Source of the DNA: Syngnathus acus
Taxonomy: Eukaryota > Chordata > Actinopteri > Syngnathiformes > Syngnathidae
Assembly: GCF_901709675.1 (NCBI RefSeq)
Contig: NC_051103.1
Location: forward strand, 5,441,501-5,505,500
Direction of reading: 5' to 3'
Length of the DNA: 64,000 bases
In this document: piece after piece, positions 10,056 to 25,349 of the stretch
Numbering within the stretch: the stretch's first letter is position 1
How the letters are laid out: every line of letters begins with the position of its first letter
Translations under genes and position numbers: made by a program
Notes under the pieces: generated by a model
What the model saw: the letters and a program-made list of their open reading frames with translations, nothing else
Told to the model about the DNA's origin: nothing
Database searches by the model: none

Positions 10056-12698
10056 TCACTTGTCCTTGTGCTGTTGAAAAAAAACATGAAGGTCATCACT
10101 GTTTGCCTCCGAAGATGGTTGGAATCCGGCTTCCAGACACAGGCTGGACACTCGCTGGGCAAAACCAGCTTCTTGCTCTTTATTTAGGTCCAAAATGTAC
10201 CTGAGGGAGCAAAAGCAACATTAGATGCTAAACATCCCACTCTGTTGTTACCATGGTAACAAGCCTTGATGATATTCCATTTTTAAAAAAACAAACTCAC
10301 TTGGCCAACTCCACGATGAGCACAGCGTCTGGTGCTGCAATCTGCCGGATATCCGGGCCCAAATGGTGCGCGCAGCTTAACAGAAGAGGCCACAAAAAGT
10401 TTTTAATTTTACTCCCTACACCAAAAACATTGTAAATATAATTGTATTATTTCTGTCACCTAGCTGAGAAGTGGATGATGTCATAAAAATGGGCAAATTT
10501 GCATTTTTCCACCATCTTCCCAAGGGAATCCAAAGGCAGGAAATTGACGGAGACCCCTTTAGGACACATCAAATCTGAAAAAGGAATCACAAATCCCAGA
10601 GTCAGCACGTTGACTTTTCAATCTCCGATACTCCGCTTACCTCTGACTGCGACGATATTTGTGAGTGGGTGCTGCTCCTCTGTGCTTAAGGGAGGAGTAG
10701 CCAGGCGTTCTTGTCTCCTGTACATCAATCGGAATATTTCCAGCATATTTGCGAAGGAAATGTCCTGTGCTGTCTGCAGATCAAAACACAAGTCTCTTTT
10801 TTGAAGCAAGTATTTGCACTTCTACCTGATGTCATGTACCTTCATATGATGGCCGTTCTGCGTCTTGAGCAAGCTCTGGTCTTCGGTCTCGATGCCGAAG
10901 GCCAGGTAAGGACTGGACACAATGTCCCCCCAGTAGCCCCTCAGGGCCACTCTGTCCCCTCTCTGGTTGAACACACGAAACGACAGCAAGGTGGGGTTGC
11001 TAATTTGGTAGACGCCTTCCCTCAGTTCAAAGGCCAGGCCGCTCTCCCTCCAGCGCACGTACTGATGCTTGTTGATGACGCCACACTGTGGCGAGAGTAG
11101 AAATAGACAGCTAAAAGACTTGTACATGTGTGTTGGGATTTTTTTTTTGTTATTACCCCCTTCTCATGTAGCTTCATATTTAGATCCCAGTCAAAGCAGC
11201 CTTTCTTGGAGTCGTAACGTGTCCCGAGGTGCTGCCTGACTCTGTAATCCCATGCCTTGGAAATGGAGACTGGAGCAGTAGAAGAAGACTGCATCCAGGA
11301 TTTAAAAATCCTGGCCAGCTCGTCGCGCTCCTTAAACTGGACGCGTTTCAAAAAGTGAGTCTTTTTTTGCAAACGGGATGTTTTACAATCGCTCGGGCAC
11401 CTTTAGAAGAGACGTATTGAGGCAGGGGTGAACGTCTGAATCGGGGATGTCACTGACGTGGAGCAGAAGCTGCGACGCAGCACGTTTCAGCGTCTCGTCC
11501 GTTTGACTGCGGATCACGCTGTTGCCAAACACTTCCAGGAACGTCTCTGACTTCTCTAAGAAGGTGAAAAGGCCGCGTTAAATGGCGCGTTTGGGAAAGG
11601 TGCAGAAAGGCACCCTACCATTAAGTCCCATCGTTTCCTGGGGAGTCAACGCGATGTAAAGCAGCAACATCTGTCTGGCAACCACCTCCATGCAGTTTTC
11701 AAACAGCCATACCTAGAATGAAGCAGAAACACGTTTACTCCTCATCATTCCCTCCCTCCCTCCCTCCCTCCCTCCCTTTCGGGTGTGAAGACGTGAGGCT
11801 CACATTGAGGACATCCTCATCCCTCAGACCAGACAAGGTCTTCAGAATATGTCTCGGATCTCCGCTGCCGACCAGTAAAACGTTGACTTCCCCTTCATGT
11901 CTCACGGGGCCTGGTCAGATGAAAGAGACTGCAAATGTTCACTATTTGGACAAATGTATCGGGACACTTGGTCGATGTATTGATATATTGGCATTTTTTC
12001 TTGTCCCAATACTTTTGTCTTTATAATATACAGTGTTTGAAAAGTACTACAATTATTGTAAAATTATTGGATTCATTTGCTGTAAATAGTTAATTTATTT
12101 TCTATTGTATATCATGAAACAAGTATTTTACTATTTATAAGAAATTCTAGATATCACACTCGTTTTCCCACAGTATTTTATTTCCCTTTTTAATTTATTT
12201 TTAAAATAAACCTTTATTGTGATTTACTTTTAATTAAAGACGAAAAATAAAGATCTAAAACTTATCAGTATGGCCTTTTACTTTTTTTGTGGTGGGGCTC
12301 AGCCTCTAAAATTTATTTTATTAATTTTACTTACTACTTTTTTTAAAATCATTCAAACTCGCCAGGTTTAATTTTCACATTCTCGCGAGAGTTGATCGCA
12401 ACACTTGTGGGCCAGCACGTTCTCGTGAGAGTTGGTCGCAGGTGATTTTGTATGTATGAACTTGTACTTCGAACACAGTTTAATGCGGTCAGTATCCCTC
12501 GTAAATAAAACATGTTATGCGAGAGAGAGGAGGGAAAGGACAAGATACCGATAAAGATATTTGTAAAAAATAAATAAAATAAAGGTCAAGTGTTTTTAAC
12601 GTTGCTGCTAGCACACCTGTACTGAGAAGGTCTCGAGCTGGACTGAAGCCCCACCAGTTGATGCAACCCGCGCCTTCTGACGGCCGTCCGGCGGTCAT
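10056..12698 (-). CDS. dnaaf3: Dynein axonemal assembly factor 3
   Basis: Cytoplasmic factor required to pre-assemble inner and outer dynein arms of motile cilia. The start ATG is at 12696-12698; exon 1 (to 12617) encodes MTAGRPSEG followed by CINWWGFSPARDLL, matching the human SWWGLSPALDL start. Further exons lie at roughly 11790-11910, 11615-11710, 11400-11555, 11155-11340, 10850-11090, 10640-10780, 10500-10575, 10310-10380 and 10056-10203. Recognisable blocks are the SAM-like VNVLLVGSGDPRHILKTL, VWLFENCMEVVARQMLLL, WDYRVRQHLGTRYDSKKG, the signature RGYWGDIVSSPYLAFGIE, and FAHFYDIIHFSA. It ends QQHKDK and lacks the long human C-terminal tail. The donor after CLNTSLLK is GTGCCC, a weak site. 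The neighbours tnnt1 and syt5 match human 19q13.4. Confidence 0.92.
11751..11777. repeat. (CCCT)n microsatellite
   Basis: A short tetranucleotide array in a dnaaf3 intron, beginning CCCTCCCTCCCT. Confidence 0.8.
11943..12025. mobile_element. Miniature inverted-repeat element (Tc1/mariner type likely)
   Basis: The left end TTTGGACAAATGTATCGGGA and the right end, read in reverse complement as AAAGACAAAAGTATTGGGA, are imperfect inverted repeats bounded by TA. The unit is about 83 bp and lies in dnaaf3 intron 1. A half copy (ACACAAAAGTATTGGGACAC) occurs at 49861-49880. These ends are common in teleost genomes. Confidence 0.55.
12381..12430. promoter_or_regulatory. Two TCTCGCGAGA-type palindromes in dnaaf3 intron 1
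   Basis: TCTCGCGAGA (12381-12390) and TCTCGTGAGA (12421-12430) lie 40 bp apart, each followed by GTTGRTCGCA. The first is an exact copy of a known vertebrate promoter palindrome. They sit about 270 bp downstream of the dnaaf3 start codon in the sense of that gene. Confidence 0.4.
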
Positions 12699-13385
12699 GG
12701 TGTCTCGGGAAAACTTCGGCGGAGTTCCGTGGACGCCAAACTAAGAACCGTGAGTGTATTGGAGCGAGTTTATTGCACAAGTTAGCCTACAAGCTAGCAA
12801 CTAGAGTTGAGCTATCGTTGCCTGGCAACCGTTTGTTTGTGTTTTATACGCATGCGCAGTCTGCTAACAGATGTAAATATTTAAATGCGTTTTTGCCCTT
12901 TCTACGTGATTGTTATTTCAAAGCGAAGAGAGAAATTGCGTCATCATGTCTTCTCTTTTATAAATCAAGGTGTCCACAAAGTATGTTCATTGTTACTGAT
13001 TTTAAAATAAAATGACAATTAGATTCTTAATTGCCATTGCACAATGCACAACGAATTAAACTATAAAGTATCTGTTTATTTCAAATAGGATAGAGGATAG
13101 AATTTTCCACGCATATACAAAGACACGCACGTTAATATGAGCAATAGCATACATACAGCACATTTACATTTGTTTTTATGGCATACAGGTCTACATAAAG
13201 GTCTTAGTGACTGTATTTCACAAAGGAAAATAATACTAAAAAAAATACTCTTACACAAAAATTGCCTTGCCTGGTAAAAAGAAATACCAACACAGCATTT
13301 AATCTTGATTAAATTTTGCAATCAAAACATGCAAAAAACAAGGGAAGACACACACCCCAAAAAAAAAAAAAACAGCGAGTACCCT
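12699..13385. other. dnaaf3 upstream region and syt5 3' UTR
   Basis: The left part is the dnaaf3 promoter and 5' flank; the right part is probably the syt5 3' untranslated region. No coding exon is seen. Confidence 0.45.
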
Positions 13386-15305
13386 TCAGCGAGGTTTGGC
13401 TTTGAGCGCCGAGTCGACTTCCTCTTCTGGCAACAGCGTGTGCCACTGAGCTACCGGACGTCTAGGATTGGCCAACATGTCTGACCAGTGGCGCAGGCCC
13501 ACACCCGTGGCTCCATAACCCATGAAGGTCTTTCCGATGGGATCGTTGCTGCCCAGTTTATCATAGTCGTACACCGTGATGACCACCTGCACTTTCTGAA
13601 TCGGGCAAATATTTCCATTTGTTAATTCCAAAAGTCCAATATATGCACAAAATAAATAAATACTCATTTGTAGGCACAAATTCATCCGCGGGCTTACCTG
13701 TATCTGTTCAAAGGGGACTTCGAAACTGAAACTCTCATTAAAGTAAGGATTGAGTGTGTTTTTCTTGACTGTTGTCTTCTTCTTCTTGATCCGTTTTCCA
13801 TTTTGCTGCAGGACAATCTTCACGAATGGATCTTGAGAAGATAGAAAAGAGGCAAATGACAACAGGTAGGTAATCCCTTGTATTTTTGTGGGCCACCATT
13901 CTGGTTAGTCACTGATCTACTTTCCTTAATCCTTGAATAAATCTATATTTTTTTACTTTCATGCAATGACAGTCTGACGTCACAAGTTTACCCGATAAGC
14001 CCCCGACATCCATTTTCTTCAGATTCTTTGCCTCCATGATATTCACTGTCAGTTTCCCAGCAGTAGGGACGTATCTCAAAGAGATGCAGACGTCACCCAA
14101 TTTCTCCTGTCGAGAGGAATCCGCTCATAGTTACGGTTTCCTAAAACCGAGATGAAGGCACGTGGGAATGAACGAGAATGTACCTCTTCCTTTTCCACAC
14201 TCTCCAAGTCCCTCCACTGTTGCATGGGTTGGCCCAAATCGACGCTGTTCATCGGGATCTTGATGTCGCCGATCATGTCATGCTTGGAGAAACGATCGAA
14301 ATCAAAGACCTGAAGCACCAATGTCTTTCCGCCCAACTCTGCGTAGGGGATCTAGAGAGAAGCAAATGACAATGAGGCACTTGAAAACAAGTTCATCCAA
14401 CTCGTCCTCCTTACCTTGAAGAAGAAAGTCTCGTTAAAAACCGGACACAAATTCTTGCGCTGAACCTTGGTTTCATACTTCTTTTTTTTGTCCGGCAACA
14501 GGAAGACTTTGACGTAAGGGTCTGAGGTGCCCCCCATGTCCATCGCAGCCAGATCCTGAGCCTGAAGGATTCCCACGATGAGCTTGGTGGGAAAGAGAAC
14601 AACCCTCAGGTTAAGGAATTCTTTGTTTTGATCAGAATTATTTCTTTGTGTCGCAGGAGAGCCACCTGGGAATCTGTGAAGTTGTAGTCCAGCGAGAACT
14701 CCAATTTGCCCAACTTTTCCTGCTCTTTCTCCTCTTCTTCACCTTCCTTCTTCACCTCGCCCTCCTACAAGGACATCATCATCACAGTGAGTAGTCTTTT
14801 ACCATTAAGGGGTGCTGCAGGGTTTTGTATTGGGGCCCCTCTTAGTTGGGATTTACCTTCTCTCCAGTCTCGCCTTCGCCTTCCTTTGCCTTCCTGCGGC
14901 GCCCTGTCTTCCTCTCTCTCACTTTCTTGGGCTTTTTCTTCTTTCCAAAGCATTTTTTGAAAACGCAAAAGATGAAGCACACCACCAACACTAGTACCAC
15001 CAGCACGATGGCTCCTACCGCCCACATGGGAACTGCGATAAGATTAAAAAAAAAGAATTAGGGATAGATTTCCGATGCCCTCGTTCATGATTCGTTTGCT
15101 ACAGCTCACTGGGTAGCCGCTCGAGTTCATTCATGAACTTGTCCTTCATGTGGTTGTAGTCGTGGCCGGGGTGATGCTCGGTGTGGTCGTGGTGTTCCGC
15201 GCCGTGGTGCTCGTGGTGAACTTCCTCCCCGGCCTCCTCAGATTCCTTCTCGGGCATCTCGGCGGCCCTGCGGACCCGAAAGCCACCGTTCCTCACCAGC
15301 CTCAT
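13386..15305 (-). CDS. syt5: Synaptotagmin, SYT5-type
   Basis: Vesicle membrane calcium sensor for regulated exocytosis. Order: luminal N-terminus starting [16 protein letters not shown] (ATG 15303-15305), one membrane segment ([19 protein letters not shown]) with a cysteine and lysine-rich stop, a linker, C2A, C2B and the end [21 protein letters not shown]2A has the calcium aspartates in [12 protein letters not shown] and [11 protein letters not shown]2B has them in [14 protein letters not shown] and [10 protein letters not shown], so all ten acidic ligands look present. The C2B polybasic strand [12 protein letters not shown] is intact. The start exon is preceded by an acceptor, so a non-coding exon lies upstream. 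The luminal part holds 11 histidines in about 27 residues, not seen in human SYT5. Naming relies on synteny with ptprh and dnaaf3; the N-terminus also resembles SYT1/SYT2. Confidence 0.9.
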
Positions 15306-16919
15306 GTCAGCTGCCAAAATATAGCACAGCTGCGTATGTATACCGACTGGTGTAATCCCCACGTCGGTCTGTTGGAGTGTAGAACATCTCTAAGCTAGAA
15401 GCTCGACATGGCTGACCCTAATCCCTCTGTTTGCCCACCCCCCTCCACCCCCACCCTCACGTTTTCTCTCCAACGTCTCCACCTAGTTTTCCCTGCTTTT
15501 GTGCTCCTCGGCTTGCACGTATGTGGATTTAATTTTACAGAATTAATCCTGAAAGCTTAGATGAAAAGTTAGCTTCCTTCGTCATGCTCAATTCGGATGC
15601 AAGATTCGTTTAACGTTATTATTGTCAATGTAGCTGGCACCACTTTTATACATTTTGGATGTTCTGGATCTCACTAGATTGCGTACCTAATAAAGTGTCC
15701 CGTTAGTGTCTTACCTGGATGATGACAATCTCAACTCACCTTTTTAATCATAACGTGAACATGTTCTGACTTTAGCATCTTTTTGAGTTATATATATTTT
15801 TTTCTCCATCAAACAGTTCAGATTACGTAAATTGAATTTTCAAACCACTTGATTACATCATCTGAATAGTACCACGGTTTCTTAGCCATCTTTCAGATGG
15901 ATTAAAACAAAATCCATTTTACCTGATGTGATCGTTTTTATTCCTCTGATGGCACCCCAAAAGTTCCGTTTTGTGCTGGAAGCCGTCACACGCGCATCAT
16001 TCCCTCGACACGACTGGCAGCCTCCCTGTGCCCGTGTCCATCAAAGCTAAAGCCCTGGCAAATCACTCGAGCAGTGTTGGAACTTAATCTCCCCCCCCTC
16101 CCCTCCACCACTTCCCCCCCCCATCACTACTTCCACTCATCATATTAAAATGCTGACCACACATCTGTTGTTTTATGTCCAATTGAAAAGGTCTCGGCTT
16201 TTTGCATTGTAACTACCACACATGCGGAACAATTGTTTTTCGCACAAGGTGTCAAAAAGTTCCTTCAAATGACGTCGTTGCGTTCATCCATTAGTGACCA
16301 TAGTGCACCCAAGCTTTTGCTAATCTCCTCAGGGTAGCTTTGCAACCGAGTTGACATGGCATCCATCTAAACTCTTGAATTTGGTGGATCCGTGCATTAT
16401 TTAGGGCGTGTGTGTGTCCCCCTGCATGACGAGATTACACTATGCGGCTGTGAAGCAAGGGCGACGTCCTTCTTATCTTTGCCCTAACAGGACATTTTGT
16501 CGGATTTTTTCAAACAGACCTCGGGCTTGTGTGCTTCGGGCCCAATGTCCAACTTTAAGTGGGCACACTAAGCAAAGTCCTGCTTGTTATCTTTACTGTG
16601 TTCAATATGTCGGTGCTGACCTGGCATATCATTGCATTTCTGTACACAGAGTGCTTGGCATAAGACAATGTTGACAAAAATGAGGTGCTGGCATAGTTGG
16701 AGTTTATTCAGAGTTTGACCAATAGGAATCTAGAAAATGTGATAGTAGGAAAATGCTACTTTGGAGCACCATAGTGGTAAACAAGAGGTTTGTTTGGAGG
16801 TATTCTTGGCTACTTGGCATCTGCACTACAATATTGCCTTCAACCATAAAACTGTAGCCACCTTGACAGAACAAATGCAGCAAACGGAGGTTGAGTCTTG
16901 CTTTTTTTTTTTTTTTTTT
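15306..16919. other. syt5-ferritin spacer
   Basis: Contains the syt5 promoter side, homopolymer C runs near 16090-16125 and a repeat end near 15685-15710. No coding exon is recognised. Confidence 0.45.
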
Positions 16920-18086
16920 TTACAAGGTGTGCTTGTCAAAGAGGTATTCTGCCATGAGGCCATGGCTTTCGGACTTCGTGATGCGTTTCAGGCTGCCCAC
17001 GTAATCGCCCAACTTTTTGATGGTGTCGTGGCTGTCGGTGAGGAAGTTCTGCTCGAGGAAGTCGCAAAACTACAGGGGAAAAAAAAAAAAAAAAAAAAGA
17101 CTTAAGAGGCTTTGAGCCAACAATCCCAATTTTAGTTTACCGTCAAACACGTGCATTTAAATTAATCACAATTTGGCCTTCGGAAAGACAATTTAGCTTT
17201 ATGCTAACAAACAATGCAAAACCCCATAGAACGGCTAACTTACATTGGGGTCACGATTGGCGTCAGCCTTGCGGTGTGCTTCCAGAATACACGTGTTCAT
17301 GGCCTTCTGGTAGTCCAGGGAGAAAGACAATGCATCCAGACCACCTTTCCAATCCTCCCTAGTTGGTTTCTGTAGAATACATTACTTCAATAAACATCAC
17401 TGGGGGGTTTACATGACAACAAAATGTAAACTTACGGCAATAGTCTGCAGCAAAATGCGACCCCCTCTCATGTTCTGATAACCGAGCAGCTTCTCGGCAT
17501 GTTCTTGTTCCTTTCCAGAGAGCTCCAAGAAAAAGCTGGCAAATTTATTCAGGGCAACGTCATCCCTGTCAAAGTACATGCCCTATAGAAGACAACAGTT
17601 TTACAATCTCAGTGCAGACTAATGAGAACTACACCCATCTCCAAAAAAAAATAATAGGGCGATTTAGTTTTGGGGTAAAATACATGGATCAACCTAAAAT
17701 ACACGAGAACCTTTCCAGAATAATTTGATTTAATGCAAAATGGAGTTATTATAGATGACACAAAGTACTGACTCTATAAACAATAGGACATGTGCATTTA
17801 AACATTAAGACGAGGTCAAAGTTCACCAGCAAAAACATACCATGCAGATTCTCCACGAAATTTCACCGACAGTGCATTTAAAGGTTTAGACAAAGTTCAC
17901 CTGCAAAAGGTTATCGTGCATTTGACCCCAAAATGTCACCCTAAAGCCGAATGTCCCTCGATTTTTGCAATAGAATATAATTACCAGAGAAAGATAAGTG
18001 TAGGACGCATTTAGTTTTAAGTTGACGAGTTTGTTGATGTCGGCCTCACACTCAGCGTGCAGGTTTTGCCTTACGACAGACTGCAT
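16920..18086 (-). CDS. Ferritin subunit, ferroxidase-degenerate (light-chain-like role)
   Basis: A cytosolic iron-storage cage subunit of about 174 aa in four coding exons at about 17993-18086, 17437-17583, 17244-17370 and 16920-17070, the same exon plan as FTH1 and FTL. The start is [13 protein letters not shown], with an in-exon acceptor directly before GAAATG; the end is [11 protein letters not shown] gapless alignment to human H ferritin puts Lys at Glu27, Lys at Glu61, Gln at Glu107 and Ser at Gln141, while Tyr34, Glu62 and His65 stay. The oxidation site is therefore unlikely to work. The three-fold channel residues Asp131 and Glu134 are kept. The L-chain nucleation glutamates are mostly absent (Ser53, Glu56, Leu57, Gly60). 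I found no convincing iron-responsive element in the sequence just upstream. Human FTL lies in the same 19q13 region, so this may be its positional counterpart, but that is inference. Confidence 0.88.
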
Positions 18087-19054
18087 TTCCTAAAAAATAA
18101 AACAATGTTTGCAAAAATGTTAAGCACGCCCACCAACAACTTTTTCCTCACTTCTTTTAGCCTGGCGTCGTTCCGTTTGCCACGGTCCCTTTTGGGTTCT
18201 TGAATGCAACTGCGACTCCCCTTTTTAAAGAAGAACACAAAAGAAAACAAAACAAAACAGGACCAGCTAGCATTGGCTAGTTCGCTTGGTGTGCTTATGT
18301 GTCAGTCTCCACTGCCACCTGTCGTATTGGGGGCTCATTACAACTTGGTAATCAACCGAGCAATAGAAGGCCCAAAAGCCGCAATATCTGTTGCATTATC
18401 TGAACATTTTAAAGATTAGTCAAGTAAATAATATGAATAATAAATTGTCAGATATTTTTTTTAGTTTATGTAATCGAATAACATATTTATTGTACTTAAT
18501 TATTTACCAAAATAGCTGTAAAAATCATTTGACCTATTGTAATTTGTTTTATTTTCTCAAATGATTGAGTAGTTTATTATTATTAGTTATCTGCGGGATT
18601 TAAAAAGTTGCTATTAATATCTAATGTACTGAGTTGTTTGTTTACATTGTTCCTCATCGACCTTTTCTGGACGTAGATCAAATCAAAAGGCTCGAAAGAA
18701 TTCATGTGAAGTAGCACTTGAATGTTTTGCCTGTAATGTGTAAACGTCATGATGAATAAGGTGTACAATTCTCACACCTTTATTTCCTCGATGCGACCGA
18801 TAAATGTGCAAAGCATATCAGACTGTAATGATTTTGACGTGATTATTGCGTTCATAAGGAAGTTACAGGCAGGGCAAAGGTCTGCAGGCTTGTAAAAAAG
18901 GGAGAGAAGTGAAGCCTTACATACATGACAGGGAAGCAGGAGGGCTCGATAAGAATGAAGTCAACACTGCTGCCATGTAGTCAATTCTGGCACTTGAACT
19001 GCCAGCCTTAATTGCTGCATCGGTTTTTCATTTGAAGTTTTGGACTTGGAGGAA
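18087..19054. other. Shared 5' region between ferritin (-) and ptprh (+)
   Basis: The two genes are divergent with about 970 bp between start codons. A probable ferritin 5' UTR exon ends near 18150 in front of a GTGAGG donor on the minus strand. The rest is AT-rich with no further exon seen. Confidence 0.45.
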
Positions 19055-23666
<4,612 letters not shown>

Positions 23667-23995
23667 ATCAGAACGCCACTCCAGAGGTAATCTATGTTGT
23701 AGGTTTTGCTGCTCCAAAATGACTCACAATTTAATTCAACTTGTGCTTTGTTGATAACAAATATAAAAGAAGACTTTAACTGTATAATTGACTCTAGATT
23801 TTATTTGATACATTTTTATCCAGAATGTGAAATGACACACCAGGTGACCATAGAATATTTAACAGTATTTTATTTACAATGACATTATCTTTGGAAACAT
23901 TTTGCACTTGTAAAGAAATTAAATATGTTTAAGGATAGTTGAAACAAGAATGAAGCAATGTCCCACTTCCTGCGTAAAAAAAACCCCAAATATCG

Positions 23996-25161
23996 TCATT
24001 CTTGTTTCAGACTAGGTAAAACAGTGAAATTATTATCGATGAGTTCCTGTCGGGCTCTCAGGACGTCCGGCCTGATACCTGCCGACTCAGTGCGCGCATT
24101 TCTCGGCTGTGGGTCCACAAATCCCTCCATTCCGTGGGGCAGGGGGACTGAAAACTTCTTGGCGATGTTGTGCAAGACACAGCAGGCCTTTATGATGTTG
24201 GTTAACCTGTGCTGCTCGAAGCCAAGTTGAGTCAAACATCTGAAACGCCACTTCAGGGAGCGTCGCGTCTTCTGCGTCACCTCGTGGATCTTGGCGTGGG
24301 CTGCGTTGAAGTTTCTTTGCGGCTCGTCTCGAGGTTCGGCCACAGGGGTCAGCACGCGTTTGCTTAAATCGTAGCCTTCCCCTCCTGTCAAGAAATAATC
24401 GCAAGTAATTGTGCATTTACAGACAAAAGCCGGATATAATTACACGTTTTAGGGGGCTGTTGCGCTGCTGTCCAACAAGAGGCAGCATTCTTACCTATGA
24501 TCCAGTATTGTCCATAGAGTTCCTCCTCAATTTCTCGTCCTCTAAACGAGGTGCCCCACAAGTCTTGTTCGTGCGTGCCGCCAGCGCGACATTGTTCCAC
24601 ACTCAAGATGTTTCCGTCCAGGTCGCAAATCATCTGGCATACAACGGACGGGTAGCCCAGAGAGTTTGCGTATAATCCGAGCGCACCTTCAGCGATCCTG
24701 AAATGAGCCGGTGCCAGCAGGCCCAGCACGTCCGGGATCCCGCAGGAGTCCGAAACCATTTGAGCCATATCGATTTTGGCTTTGCGCGTTTGCGGGAACG
24801 AGATGAACTGGTCCGACAAACCGGCCACCACTTCGGACACGGTGAATACGATGTCGTCGCAGCAGTCGCTCTGCACATTGAATCGTTTCTTCAGGGCGGT
24901 GGAGTATAATCCATGGGCGTAGAAATTGAGCGTTATCATGATCATCGCGTCCAAGGACAGGGGAGTGAACAGGAATTTCTTATTGCGGACGCGCACGATG
25001 TCAGCCACGAACTCGATGCAAGCGCGGGTCAGGTGGAACAATTTGAACAAACTGGCGTCGTCATAACAGTCGAAACAGCTCCGACACTGCGACTCCACTT
25101 CCTCGTCGTCGTCCAGGAGCTCCGCCTGGACAGCGAACCACATTGGCAAAGGGTCCGACAT
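23996..25161 (-). CDS. HARBI1-like harbinger transposase-derived protein
   Basis: Two exons, 24495-25161 and 23996-24384, joined across GTAAGA and TGACAG, give an intact 351-aa protein; human HARBI1 has 349 aa. Start: MSDPLPMWFAVQAEL. Family features: SCGIPDVLGLLA, VVCQMICDLDGNILSVEQC, WIIGGEGYDLSKRVLTPV, KIHEVTQKTRRSLKWRFRC and ACCVLHNIAKKF. Aligned to HARBI1, the first catalytic Asp (GVVDCIH) is Ala in GLLAPAH, the second (SLQD) is Glu in THEQ, and the final Glu (VIEKTF) is Gln in VTQKTR. The nuclease is therefore probably dead, yet the frame is open throughout. It lies tail to tail with ptprh. No clear terminal inverted repeats or 3-bp duplications were found around it. It could be a domesticated gene or a young degenerate element; I favour domestication. 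Confidence 0.82.
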
Positions 25162-25289
25162 CCGCTAAAACAGCAATGTAAACAAACTAACGAGACGCTC
25201 CAAATAGCGCTTTTGACAGGCGGTGACTTCCGGATATGAGCATTGTTTACTTCCTTCGATGTCAAGTCTTGCGTAAATAAAATATCGTT

Positions 25290-25304
25290 ATCGCCCCCTT
25301 GTGG
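25290..25304 (-). promoter_or_regulatory. Candidate CTCF site upstream of the HARBI1-like gene
   Basis: The minus-strand reading CCACAAGGGGGCGAT matches 13 of 15 positions of the CTCF consensus. Confidence 0.3.
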
Positions 25305-25349
25305 ATGCAATCGGAACAGGCGACAAAAGTACTCCGTACAGTAATGCAA

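Noticed and set aside
18305-18325. CAGTGG on the minus strand as a ferritin iron-responsive element
   Set aside because: No unpaired C five bases upstream and the flanking bases do not form the upper stem.
23996-25161. HARBI1-like gene as an active Harbinger transposon
   Set aside because: The catalytic triad appears replaced and no terminal inverted repeats were found beside it.
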